DNA from: Liquorilactobacillus oeni DSM 19972
GTDB taxonomy: Bacteria; Bacillota; Bacilli; Lactobacillales; Lactobacillaceae
Assembly (NCBI RefSeq): GCF_001436275.1
Contig: NZ_AZEH01000039.1
Location: 487,336-551,335, forward strand
Length of the DNA: 64,000 nt
Direction: 5' to 3'
The notes beneath the pieces were generated by a model. It did no database searches and was not told the origin of the DNA. It saw only the letters and a list, made by a program, of their open reading frames with translations. This document shows, one piece after another, positions 26,029 to 34,473 of the stretch. A program made the position numbers and the translations under genes. Every line of letters starts with the position of its first letter. Position 1 is the first letter of the stretch.

Positions 26029-26706
26029 TTAAAAACCAAATTCACGATATTCCTTCATTTTTTTGGCAAAAAGGCTGCCTGTAGTCGGTGGATTATACGT
26101 AATTGCATTAGCACCAGCAGCAATTGTCTCCTTGATTGAAAGATCACTGTGCCCTCCTGTTGCAATAATCGGTACATGCGGATACCGGCTGCGGATCTCA
26201 TGAACTATCTGTGCAGTCTGATATCCGCCGCTAACATTAATAACATCAATGCCTGCAGCAAACTTTTCGGCAAAATCAATATTAGTATTGACAACTGTCA
26301 GAATAATAGGGATATCAACAACTTCGTTGATTAATTTAATAGTTTCCGCAGAAGTCGGCGCGTTCACAATCACACCCAAGCTGCCCCAGCTTTCAGCAAA
26401 AAGACCCATATCGGCTGAACGTTTTCCGTTCGTCAATCCCCCGCCGACACCAGAAAATACTGGTTTATCAGAAGCAACATGAATTGCCTGCATGATAGCT
26501 GGATCAGGCGTAAAAGGATAGACTGCCAAAATAGCATCAGCATTCGTATTCCTGACAATGGCAATATCGGTAGTAAAAATAAGCGACTTTACATTGCGGC
26601 CCATAAATGAGATACCGCTAGCCTCATCAATAACTGTCGGCACAGTTACAAGCTGTTTTCTTAAATTTGTAGAAACATTATATTTGTATTTGAATGAATT
26701 AATCAA
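26029..26706 (-). CDS. TIM-barrel protein of unknown function
   Basis: This 225-residue protein reads as a beta/alpha barrel. Alternating short strands (IFTTDIAIVRN, ADAILAVYPF, PVFSGVGGG, GVIVNAPTS, IILTVVNTN, DVINVSGG, PIIATGGHS, ANAITYNPP) are separated by helices. The IATGGHSDLSIKETIAAGA segment resembles the phosphate-binding end of such barrels. It starts with TTG behind AAGGGGTG. Similar lactobacillar proteins are annotated only as putative hydrolase or C2-family barrel. No operon partner is visible, and I assign no reaction. Confidence 0.7.
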   Translation of the reverse strand: MINSFKYKYNVSTNLRKQLVTVPTVIDEASGISFMGRNVKSLIFTTDIAIVRNTNADAILAVYPFTPDPAIMQAIHVASDKPVFSGVGGGLTNGKRSADMGLFAESWGSLGVIVNAPTSAETIKLINEVVDIPIILTVVNTNIDFAEKFAAGIDVINVSGGYQTAQIVHEIRSRYPHVPIIATGGHSDLSIKETIAAGANAITYNPPTTGSLFAKKMKEYREFGF

Positions 26707-27018
26707 GCGAACTCACCCCTTATATTATTGGTTGCAAACATCCATGTAAATAAATGCCAGCACTAAATAAAATACCATAGAAAAGCACCTTGGCAAGCAA
26801 AAAATATCAAAAATACAAACTTGTAATCTTCGGCTTAGCCGACTGCCATTTATTCCTCCAAAAGCTAAAATAAATTTTAACGGCAAAAAATAATCCGCAG
26901 CTTAATATCTTCTTGGATAATCAAGCGTTTTTGCTTCTTCATGATTTTACAAGCAACATTCTTTTTAATTTATTTATCTCTCCCAAGAAAATATGGCCCT
27001 GGAACAAACACTTTTTTA

Positions 27019-27048
27019 TTGTGTTATGGTTGTTAATGGAATCATAAT
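27019..27048 (+). promoter_or_regulatory. promoter of the DUF308 gene
   Basis: TTGTGT (27019-27024) and CATAAT (27043-27048) lie 18 bp apart, 24 bp before the ATG. The remaining gap from 26707 shows no further feature. Confidence 0.5.
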
Positions 27049-27072
27049 TAAATATTTAAGGGGGAAGTATCA

Positions 27073-27582
27073 ATGAAGGAAAGACTTGCTAATTTTGACC
27101 TACTTACTTTTATTGTAGGTGTTTTAAGCATAGCTACTGCTTTGATCTGTTTGCGTAATCCACTGCCGACTTTTGGAGCAGTCGTTGTGATTATTGGTAT
27201 TCTTGCAATTCTAAGAGGGCTGTTAAAGCTGTTCATTTTTCGTCCGCTACTCGAAAATTCAGGGTGGTTTACTTTCAGCGCTGTATTAGATGTCGTAATC
27301 GGTTTGCTGATGCTTTTCAACACGCAATTTGGAACATTATTCGTAACCTTTTCTTTTGCGTTCATGTTCTTGATTGATTCTCTGGCAAATATCTGGTTTG
27401 CCACTGTTATCCGACGAGTCGAGCCGCGTTATTTCATTACGGACATCATAGTAGCTGTGTTGGGAATATTTATCGGTGTCTTATTATTGATTTCGCCTGC
27501 ACTGTCGATTTTTTCGATTTCTTTTCTGATTGCCGTTTTCTTTATGCTATATGGTATCGAAGCACTGATTCATGCGATTTAG
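27073..27582 (+). CDS. DUF308 (HdeD-like) membrane protein
   Basis: This 169-residue membrane protein has six hydrophobic segments in three paired repeats, the DUF308/HdeD pattern (GVLSIATALICLRNP, then GLLMLFN, and GIFIGVLLLISP at the starts of the repeats). In enterobacteria HdeD is linked to acid resistance. The role in this group is unknown. AAGGGGGAAGTATCA precedes the ATG. It is transcribed alone on the plus strand. Confidence 0.8.
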   Translation: MKERLANFDLLTFIVGVLSIATALICLRNPLPTFGAVVVIIGILAILRGLLKLFIFRPLLENSGWFTFSAVLDVVIGLLMLFNTQFGTLFVTFSFAFMFLIDSLANIWFATVIRRVEPRYFITDIIVAVLGIFIGVLLLISPALSIFSISFLIAVFFMLYGIEALIHAI

Positions 27583-27622
27583 ATATATTCAACCTTAATA
27601 TAATTTTCAGATAAGGGTGAAT

Positions 27623-27668
27623 AAAGAAGAGTGTAGCAATAAGTCGTTAGATTTTGAACATTAGTCTA
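27623..27668 (-). repeat. dispersed intergenic repeat, 3'-end remnant
   Basis: On the minus strand AGACTAATGTTCAAAATCTA then ACGACTTATTGCTACACTC matches the 3' end of the full copies (GTTAATGCTCAAAGTCTAGC then AACTATTAGCACACTCC). The hairpin and most of the palindrome are missing. Confidence 0.6.
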
Positions 27669-27785
27669 TTCTCGCGTATAAATAGTTTAACAGTACAATT
27701 TTAAATAAGTATTACAAAATAACTTTACTTACTAAAAATAAGTTGCTATAATTACGTCATCAAATAAATAGAGGTGTTCAACAAT

Positions 27786-28388
27786 ATGGAAACTGCATTA
27801 TTACCGCTCCTAAACAAACGCCATTCAGTATATGCATTAGGTAAAAACGTTAAACTGAGTGAAAGTGAAATCGTAGAACTGGCTGAAAATACCATTCAGG
27901 CAATGCCCCACGCTTTTAACGCTGTTACAACCCGTGCTGTCTTTTTGTTTAACGAAAAGCACGATCAATTATGGGATATTGTAATTAAACGCTTGAAAAG
28001 TGAAGTACCTACAAAAGAAGCTTATGAAAAAACAGTTGCTAAGCTTTCTGGTTTCAAGGCTGCTTATGGTACTGTTTTATTCTTTATTGACACAGATCAA
28101 GTTAAACAGTTGGAAAACAATTTTCCGCTGTACTCAGCTAATTTCAAAGGCTGGGCAGAACAAGCTCTAGGTTCCGCGCAGGCTAATACTTGGGTAGCTT
28201 TAGCTGAAAATGGAATTGGTGCAAACCTGCAGCATTATAATCCTCTTATTGACGATTTAGTAAAAAAAGCTTTCCAAATTCCGGATAACTGGAAATTACG
28301 TGCACAAATGGACTTTGGTTCGATTGAAGAAGCAGGAATTTCTAAGGAAAGACTGCCTAAGACAGAGCAATTCAAGGTACTAAAATAA
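27786..28388 (+). CDS. nitroreductase-family protein (Frm2/Hbn1-like)
   Basis: This 200-residue FMN-dependent reductase starts at ATG 27786. The GTG at 27774 belongs to the ribosome binding site GAGGTG. N-terminal LLNKRHSVYALG and the central TTRAVFLFN, GTVLFFIDT and NTWVALAENGIGANLQHYN segments fit the short nitroreductase-like Frm2/Hbn1 branch. It probably reduces nitro or quinone compounds with NAD(P)H, with the substrate unknown. It ends just before a dispersed repeat copy. Confidence 0.85.
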   Translation: METALLPLLNKRHSVYALGKNVKLSESEIVELAENTIQAMPHAFNAVTTRAVFLFNEKHDQLWDIVIKRLKSEVPTKEAYEKTVAKLSGFKAAYGTVLFFIDTDQVKQLENNFPLYSANFKGWAEQALGSAQANTWVALAENGIGANLQHYNPLIDDLVKKAFQIPDNWKLRAQMDFGSIEEAGISKERLPKTEQFKVLK

Positions 28389-28400
28389 TTCATTAAACTA

Positions 28401-28580
28401 AAAAAGGCTGGGTCAAAAATTATGTCTTGACCTAACCTTTTTTGTATTTTTCGTATTAAATACCCATATTGACATATTCCAATAGTCTTTTAAACCTAAC
28501 ATAAAATCACTCATAACCGCAACCAAACTACATTCGCAATTCAACATTAATACCCAGTCAAAATTCTCCGATGTCCGTCC
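28401..28580 (+). repeat. dispersed intergenic repeat, diverged copy
   Basis: The AAAAAGGCTGGGTCAA/TTGACCTAACCTTTTTT hairpin at 28401-28444 acts as a terminator for the nitroreductase gene and, in reverse, for pflA. The tail retains TTCCAATAGTC, CACTCATA, CTACATTCGCAATTC and CATTAATAC in the same order as the prototype but is diverged throughout. Confidence 0.82.
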
Positions 28581-28633
28581 CATTTAACTTCCTTTACGAT
28601 TATATATGAAACTCTTTCGCTGATTACATAACT

Positions 28634-29437
28634 TTAAACTTCTAAATAACCGCGATAATCTTCAACATGCAAAAGTTTTTCTGCATTTTTCACTCTTTCA
28701 GGAGCTGGCGGTTCGATCCCTTCAAGGTCATATTTGATGCCCATCTCGTGATACTTATGAACACCCATCGTGTGATATGGCAATACTTCAACTTTCTGAA
28801 CATTCGTAAGAGTCTTGATATAATCCCCCAGCTGCTTCAGATAGTTATCGAAATCAGTCCTCTGAGGAATCAGGACATGCCTTATCCAAACAGGCTTATT
28901 GATAGCCGATAAATATTCACACATTTCGAGAATATTTTCATTGCGGTAACCTGTCAGCTTACGGTGTTCATCTGAGTTGATGTGCTTGATATCCACCAAC
29001 AATATATCCGTAACTTCCATTAATTTTTCGAATTTTGAGAACCACGGCTGTCTGTGAGTAAAAGGCTGACCGCACGTATCTAAGCAAGTATTTATCCCAA
29101 TTTTTTTACATTTGGTAAAAAGTTCAATTGCAAATTCTATCTGTAAAAGAATTTCACCGCCACTTAGTGTAATTCCTCCGTCTTCTCCCCAGAATTGTCG
29201 GTATGGTAAAGCCTGCTCTAGTATTTCATCTGTGGTCATTTCGGATCCGACATTTTTCTTCCAAGTGTCTGGGTTATGGCAGAACTGACAGCGCATGTTA
29301 CATCCCTGCATAAAAGCAACAAAGCGAATCCCTGGCCCGTCTACGGCACCAAAACTTTCCGTAGAATGAACATAGCCTAAAATCTGGCCATCACGCATCG
29401 GTACTTTTCTTTCATGAATTCGTCTTTCATAAACCAT
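28634..29437 (-). CDS. pflA: pyruvate formate-lyase activating enzyme
   Basis: This radical-SAM enzyme installs the glycyl radical on PflB. From ATG 29437 (behind GGGAGGAAGAGCG) it has 267 residues. The iron-sulfur cluster cysteines are C46, C50 and C53 in CNMRCQFC. The SAM-binding GGE motif appears in TLSGGEILLQ. It lies downstream of pflB on the same strand, with a spacer of 155 bp containing repeats and a hairpin. Confidence 0.96.
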   Translation of the reverse strand: MVYERRIHERKVPMRDGQILGYVHSTESFGAVDGPGIRFVAFMQGCNMRCQFCHNPDTWKKNVGSEMTTDEILEQALPYRQFWGEDGGITLSGGEILLQIEFAIELFTKCKKIGINTCLDTCGQPFTHRQPWFSKFEKLMEVTDILLVDIKHINSDEHRKLTGYRNENILEMCEYLSAINKPVWIRHVLIPQRTDFDNYLKQLGDYIKTLTNVQKVEVLPYHTMGVHKYHEMGIKYDLEGIEPPAPERVKNAEKLLHVEDYRGYLEV

Positions 29438-29477
29438 CGCTCTTCCTCCCAACCGCTCCGTACAAAACAAAGAGGCC

Positions 29478-29512
29478 GCAGTAAAACCGGAGACAGATTC
29501 CAGTTTTACCGC
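29478..29512 (-). promoter_or_regulatory. hairpin in the pflB-pflA spacer
   Basis: Minus-strand GCGGTAAAACTGGA and TCCGGTTTTACTGC form a fully pairable 14-bp stem (two G-U) with a 7-nt loop. No T-run follows, so it is more likely an RNA-processing or stability element than a terminator. Confidence 0.55.
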
Positions 29513-29526
29513 ACCTCCTTCTAAAA

Positions 29527-29564
29527 TACCGCACTACCCTGTATATACCGCACTACCCTGTATA
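29527..29564. repeat. tandem 19-bp repeat in the pflB-pflA spacer
   Basis: Two perfect adjacent copies of TACCGCACTACCCTGTATA, with a partial third copy (TACCGCACC) from 29507 inside the neighbouring hairpin. Confidence 0.9.
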
Positions 29565-29592
29565 GCTTCTTGCAACCATTAAAACCAGAAAA

Positions 29593-31851
29593 TTACATAC
29601 TATGATGGAATGTACGTGAGATCACATCATCTTGCTGCTCTTTAGTCAGGTCAGCAAAGTACACGCAATACCCGGATACACGAATTGTCAATGTCGGATA
29701 TTTTTCTGGATGTTTTTGAGCATCAAGCAAAGTTTCCCGGTTGAAAACATTGATATTAAGGTGGTGCCCGTTATTCTTCATATAACCGTTAATCATATTA
29801 ACCAATGTTTTATCTTGCAATTGTTCATCATGACCCAGCGTTGATGGTGTGACAGCAAATGTATTTGAAATTCCATCGGTTGCATACTTGTAAGGAAGTT
29901 TTGCAACTGAAAGCAACGAAGCCAACGCCCCACTTTGTTCTGCTCCGTATGCTGGATTTGCACCTGGTGAAAATGGCATTCCTTTCTTCCTGCCATTTGG
30001 CGTTGTTCCTGTATTTTTTCCATACACAACATTAGAAGTAATTGTCAGTACAGATGTTGACAATTTAGCATTACGATATAAACGATGTCTATTCATCTTA
30101 GTATAGAGTGATTTAACCAGCCATACCGCAATTTCATCTGCACGATCATCATTATTTCCATAACGCGGAAAATCATGTTCTGCTTTGAAGTCGACTGCTA
30201 TTCCGTCCTCATCGCGGATTACTTTTACATGCCCATATTTAATTGCTGAGATTGAATCAGCTGCAACGGATAAACCTGAAATACCAGTTGCAAATGTACG
30301 GTTTAATCGAGTATCTTTCAATGCAAGCTGTGCTGATTCATAGTAATATTTATCGTGCATATAATGAATTGTATTCAGCGCGTTAACGTAAACATCACCT
30401 AACCAATCAAGCATTAAATCAAATTTTTGCATGAATTCTTCATAATCAATATACTCGCTGGTAATCGGCGCATATGCAGGCCCGACTTGTGCTTTGCCAA
30501 TCTCGTCCTTACCTCCGTTAATAGCATATAGTACGGTCTTGGCAAGGTTAGCACGTGCACCAAAGTACTGAATTCCATCGGCAACCGGCTGAGCTGAAAC
30601 ACAACAAGCGATTGCATAATAATCTGTACCCCATTGTTTGAGCATCAAATCATCATTTTCATATTGGATGGTTGAACTTTCCACAGAAACCTTTGCAGCA
30701 TACTCTTTAAAGTTTTCAGGCAGTTTTTCTGACCACAACAAGGTAATATTAGGTTCAGGTGCAGCTCCCATATTTTTCAAGGTATTCAAGAAGCGAAAAG
30801 CTGTCTTGGTAACGTGATGTTCACCGTCAATCCCCATTCCAGCAAGAGAAAGAGTTGCCCAGATCGGGTTACCGGAAAAAAGAGAATTATATTCTGGTGT
30901 CCTGATAAAAGAGACCATGCGCAGTTTCATTGTGAACTGGTCGATCAATTCTTGAGCTTCTTTTTCATCCAAAATATTACGTTTTATATCACGTTCAATA
31001 TAGGCATCAACAAAGGTATCAATACGACCAATTGACATTGCAGCACCATTTTGCTGTTTAATAGCTGCGAGATAGCCGAAGTACAGCCACTGAAGCGCTT
31101 CTTTAGCATTAGCAGCCGGTTCTGAAATATCGAACCCGTATGCTGCTGCCATCTCTTTGATCTGATGCAATGCACGGATCTGTTCAGTAATTTCTTCTCT
31201 TCCTCTGATTACTTCAGAAGTTAATTCTGAATCACCATAGTTATCAAGATCATCAAGTTTGGCTTCTACTAACTGATCAATCCCGTAAAGAGCAATACGC
31301 GGAAAATCACCGACAAGCCTTCCACGGCCATAAGCATCCGGCAATCCAGTAATAATCTTGTAGTGACGGGCACGCCTAATCTCAGGAGTGTATGCATCAA
31401 AAACTCCCTGGTTATGTGTTTTTGTGAGATCATTAAAGACATATTCGGTTTCCGGATCGAGTTTAAGTCCATATGATTCTAAAGCATCTTTTGCCATGCG
31501 GATTCCTCCATAAGGCATCAATGCTTTTTTTAAAGGCTTGTCTGTTTGCAGACCAACAATCTTCTCCAGATCCTTATCTAAATATCCCGGACCGTGAGAA
31601 GTGATAGTCGATACCACTTTAGTATCGGCATCCAAAACTCCACCCGCTTTGCGTTCCCTTAACTTCAAGTCAACCAACTTATCGTTTAAGCTCGTGGTAG
31701 CCTCCGTCGGTCCCTCTAAAAAGGTCTCGTCGCCTTCATACTGGCGAAAGTTTTGTTGAATAAAATCACGGACATCAATTTCTTTTTGCCAATTACCGCT
31801 GTTAAATCCGTCCCAAGCTGAATGATTAACTTTTCTTTCGAGCTGTTTCAT
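29593..31851 (-). CDS. pflB: formate acetyltransferase (pyruvate formate-lyase)
   Basis: PflB splits pyruvate with CoA into acetyl-CoA and formate under anaerobic conditions. From ATG 31851 (AGGGGG upstream) it has 752 residues, the standard length. The catalytic cysteine pair is C416-C417 ([10 protein letters not shown]). The glycyl-radical site is G727 in RVSGYCVYF near the C-terminus. It is transcribed with pflA. A cre site lies 36 bp upstream of the start. Confidence 0.97.
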   Translation of the reverse strand: MKQLERKVNHSAWDGFNSGNWQKEIDVRDFIQQNFRQYEGDETFLEGPTEATTSLNDKLVDLKLRERKAGGVLDADTKVVSTITSHGPGYLDKDLEKIVGLQTDKPLKKALMPYGGIRMAKDALESYGLKLDPETEYVFNDLTKTHNQGVFDAYTPEIRRARHYKIITGLPDAYGRGRLVGDFPRIALYGIDQLVEAKLDDLDNYGDSELTSEVIRGREEITEQIRALHQIKEMAAAYGFDISEPAANAKEALQWLYFGYLAAIKQQNGAAMSIGRIDTFVDAYIERDIKRNILDEKEAQELIDQFTMKLRMVSFIRTPEYNSLFSGNPIWATLSLAGMGIDGEHHVTKTAFRFLNTLKNMGAAPEPNITLLWSEKLPENFKEYAAKVSVESSTIQYENDDLMLKQWGTDYYAIACCVSAQPVADGIQYFGARANLAKTVLYAINGGKDEIGKAQVGPAYAPITSEYIDYEEFMQKFDLMLDWLGDVYVNALNTIHYMHDKYYYESAQLALKDTRLNRTFATGISGLSVAADSISAIKYGHVKVIRDEDGIAVDFKAEHDFPRYGNNDDRADEIAVWLVKSLYTKMNRHRLYRNAKLSTSVLTITSNVVYGKNTGTTPNGRKKGMPFSPGANPAYGAEQSGALASLLSVAKLPYKYATDGISNTFAVTPSTLGHDEQLQDKTLVNMINGYMKNNGHHLNINVFNRETLLDAQKHPEKYPTLTIRVSGYCVYFADLTKEQQDDVISRTFHHSM

Positions 31852-31886
31852 TTGCAATGCCCCCTGTTAGGTTGATTTGAGCTTAA

Positions 31887-31900
31887 AGAAAACGCTTTCC
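31887..31900 (-). promoter_or_regulatory. cre site upstream of pflB (CcpA)
   Basis: Minus-strand GGAAAGCGTTTTCT fits the cre consensus TGWAARCGYTWNCW at 13 of 14 positions. Its position between promoter region and start codon suggests carbon catabolite control of pyruvate formate-lyase. Confidence 0.7.
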
Positions 31901-32056
31901 ACAATTTAGATAATAGCACCCTGGGTATCCGCAAGCAAGCTTTTTCACAACGTAGGGATAAATAATTTTTATTTTTTATAAATTATCTTAATTATGTTTT
32001 GCAAAATACATTTCTTTAAAATTAAAATAAAGTTCATAAAATCACAAAAGCAGAAC

Positions 32057-32094
32057 TAAAAAACAGGACTAAAGAAATTATTTTCCTAGCCCTG
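32057..32094 (-). terminator. terminator of the pyr operon
   Basis: Minus-strand CAGGGCTA pairs with TAGTCCTG (one G-U), extended by GGAAA/TTTC, and is followed by TTTTTTAG. It lies about 55 bp after the pyrE stop. Confidence 0.75.
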
Positions 32095-32147
32095 CTGCCA
32101 GTGATGCCGTTTATCATTTAGTATTCAGAATCTGCCGACGCCGTACT

Positions 32148-32768
32148 TTACTTTAGCCAATGTTCAGGATTCTGGCGCCACTTTTTCAATAATCCTTTTT
32201 CCTCAGCTGTAATCAAAGAACGTTCTTCGGCCACATCAATCAATTCTCCATAATTAGTAAGTGTCTCAAAGGGAATTTTTGCAGCAGCAAAATTATCCTC
32301 GGCAGCATTCAGCTGATAACTAAAAATTCCGCAAACGCCAATCACATCGGCGCCTTCTTTTTGAGAAGCTGCCACAGCTTTAAGGACACTGCCTCCAGTA
32401 GAAATTAAGTCATCAATTAAAATGGTTTTCTGTCCGGCTTTCAAGACACCTTCAATTTGTCTGCCTTGTCCGTGATCCTTAGGCTTAGAACGCACATATA
32501 CTAATGGAAGGTTCAATTCCGCAGCAACCCAAGCAGCGTGCGGAATTCCTGCAGTTGCTGTACCAGCAATTACTTCTGTGCCTGGAAACGACTTTTTGAT
32601 CAACGCTGCCAGTCCTTGAGCAATTCTCCTTCTAATTTTAGGATAACTGATAGTCAACCGATTATCACAATAGATTGGGCTCTTGATTCCGCTAGCCCAC
32701 ACAAATGGTTTTTGCGGTGATAGAGCTACCGCGTTGATCTGCAAGAGATCCTGTGCAATCTGCTTCAT
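32148..32768 (-). CDS. pyrE: orotate phosphoribosyltransferase
   Basis: PyrE joins orotate and PRPP to OMP. From ATG 32768 the protein has 206 residues. The PRPP-binding motif TILIDDLISTGGS is in the middle, and the flexible catalytic loop VRSKPKDHGQGRQIEG precedes it. The start overlaps the pyrF stop by one base (TAATG), and GGGAGGAATCAATTT lies before it. It is the last gene of the operon. Confidence 0.96.
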   Translation of the reverse strand: MKQIAQDLLQINAVALSPQKPFVWASGIKSPIYCDNRLTISYPKIRRRIAQGLAALIKKSFPGTEVIAGTATAGIPHAAWVAAELNLPLVYVRSKPKDHGQGRQIEGVLKAGQKTILIDDLISTGGSVLKAVAASQKEGADVIGVCGIFSYQLNAAEDNFAAAKIPFETLTNYGELIDVAEERSLITAEEKGLLKKWRQNPEHWLK

Positions 32769-33484
32769 TAAATTGATTCCTCCCATAACTTTTTGATTAA
32801 GTGATACGCTGCTACACAATCAGTTGCTTCTGTGATTGCTCTGCCGACGACAAGTGCGCTGCTATGATTTTTTGCAGCAGCTTGGGGTGTCATCACTCTT
32901 CTTTGATCTTGCGCAGCTCCTCCAGCAAGCCGAATACCCGGCGTCACACGTAAAAATTGTGGAGATGTCTCCCGTGCGATTTCAGCAGCCTCTTGCGCTG
33001 AGCAGACGACTCCGTCCAAACCTGACTTCTGTGCTAGCTTTGCATAATGCAAAACACTTTCTTGCATTGGTACATTAACTAACTGCTCTTCAGTTATCTG
33101 CTGCTGAGTAGTCGAGGTCAGCTGAGTAATTGCCAAAAGCTTGGTAGACTCGTCTCCCGCACTGCCATCCAGCAACCCTTCCTTGGCAGCACGCATCATT
33201 TCAGTGCCGCCGCTGGCATGCAAAGTACTCAGACTAACTTTCAGTCTGCCGAGAACACGCATCGTCATCTCCACAGTATGCGGAATATCATAACACTTTA
33301 GGTCAAGGAAGACATCGTGCCCTAAGCCCATGATTTCTTTAACCATGTCCTGCCCCTCACTGTAAAAAAGTTCCATTCCAATTTTAACAAAAAGGTGTTC
33401 ATCCTGATCAAAGCGCTGTAAAAAGCTTATAGCAGCGCTGCGATCGGGAAAATCTAACGCAACAATTGGCCGTTTGATAACCAT
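32768..33484 (-). CDS. pyrF: orotidine 5'-phosphate decarboxylase
   Basis: PyrF converts OMP to UMP. The 238-residue TIM barrel carries the catalytic D61-K63-D66 tetrad core in DLKCYDIPHT and the phosphate-binding TPGIRL and VVGRAIT segments. Overlaps of one base on both sides (TAATG) couple it to pyrD and pyrE. Confidence 0.97.
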   Translation of the reverse strand: MVIKRPIVALDFPDRSAAISFLQRFDQDEHLFVKIGMELFYSEGQDMVKEIMGLGHDVFLDLKCYDIPHTVEMTMRVLGRLKVSLSTLHASGGTEMMRAAKEGLLDGSAGDESTKLLAITQLTSTTQQQITEEQLVNVPMQESVLHYAKLAQKSGLDGVVCSAQEAAEIARETSPQFLRVTPGIRLAGGAAQDQRRVMTPQAAAKNHSSALVVGRAITEATDCVAAYHLIKKLWEESI

Positions 33485-34419
33485 TAATGTTCACTCCTGA
33501 CTTGAGAGATCAGCTCACTCAGACTGCTGATTCCCAGTTTATCCATTTCCTGCGGCAATGCATCAACCACATCAGCACATGCAGTAGGATTATTAAAATG
33601 CGCTGTTCCAATTGCCACAGCACTTGCGCCTGCTAGATACATCTCAATGACATCCACAGCTGTCTCAACTCCTCCAAGACCAATAATCGGCAATGAAACT
33701 GCATGACTGACCTGATGAATCATTCTGATGGCTATTGGTTTGATTCCGGGTCCGGAAAGGCCGCCAGTTAAGCTGCCCAAAACCGACTGTCGGGTCTGTA
33801 CATCAATCTTCATTCCCAGAAGCGTGTTGATCATACTTAAGCCATCTGCTCCAGCGTTTTCTACTGCTTCAGCAACTGACACTATATCCGTAACATTAGG
33901 GGTTAATTTTACATATACAGGAATCCGTGACACATCCTTAACAGCCCTTGTCAAAACTGCCACAATTTTAGGATCAGTACCGAACAGCATCCCGCCTTCA
34001 TGAACATTCGGACATGAAATATTTAATTCAAGAGCGTCTACTAAACCAGAAGTTGACAAAAGCCGTGCTACTTCTGTATATTCTGAAACTGTTGCTCCTG
34101 CTACACTGCCAATTAATGGTAATTTAGGATACTTTGTCCGCAAAGCCGGCAGTTTTTCTTCTAAGATGACTTTAACTCCAGGATTTTTTAGACCCACGGA
34201 ATTTAATACATTCTGTCCTGCCCAAGCAATTTGCGGGGCCGGATTTCCTACACGTTCTTTAAGGGTTGTAGATTTTATAACCAATGCACCTAATTTGTTA
34301 AGATCATAAAGCTTTGCATACCGGTTATCTCCAAAACCAAAACAGCCGCTTGCCGGCATTATCGGGTTCTTCAACTGCAAGCCAGGCAGTTCTACTGCTA
34401 AGCGTTCACTTACTTTCAT
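33484..34419 (-). CDS. pyrD: dihydroorotate dehydrogenase, class 1 (catalytic subunit)
   Basis: This 311-residue FMN enzyme oxidises dihydroorotate to orotate. The class 1 catalytic cysteine lies in LNISCPNV, with substrate asparagines in NSVGLKNPG. Sequence features (GTDPKIVAV) resemble the 1B type, which normally pairs with the PyrK electron-transfer subunit. No pyrK lies between carB and pyrD, as also seen in L. plantarum. The electron acceptor is therefore uncertain. The ATG follows ACGGAGGTTTTAAG. Confidence 0.95.
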   Translation of the reverse strand: MKVSERLAVELPGLQLKNPIMPASGCFGFGDNRYAKLYDLNKLGALVIKSTTLKERVGNPAPQIAWAGQNVLNSVGLKNPGVKVILEEKLPALRTKYPKLPLIGSVAGATVSEYTEVARLLSTSGLVDALELNISCPNVHEGGMLFGTDPKIVAVLTRAVKDVSRIPVYVKLTPNVTDIVSVAEAVENAGADGLSMINTLLGMKIDVQTRQSVLGSLTGGLSGPGIKPIAIRMIHQVSHAVSLPIIGLGGVETAVDVIEMYLAGASAVAIGTAHFNNPTACADVVDALPQEMDKLGISSLSELISQVRSEH

Positions 34420-34473
34420 CTTAAAACCTCCGTTTTTTTAATTTCCTGACAAAAACAATTTCTTGTTCTCTGG

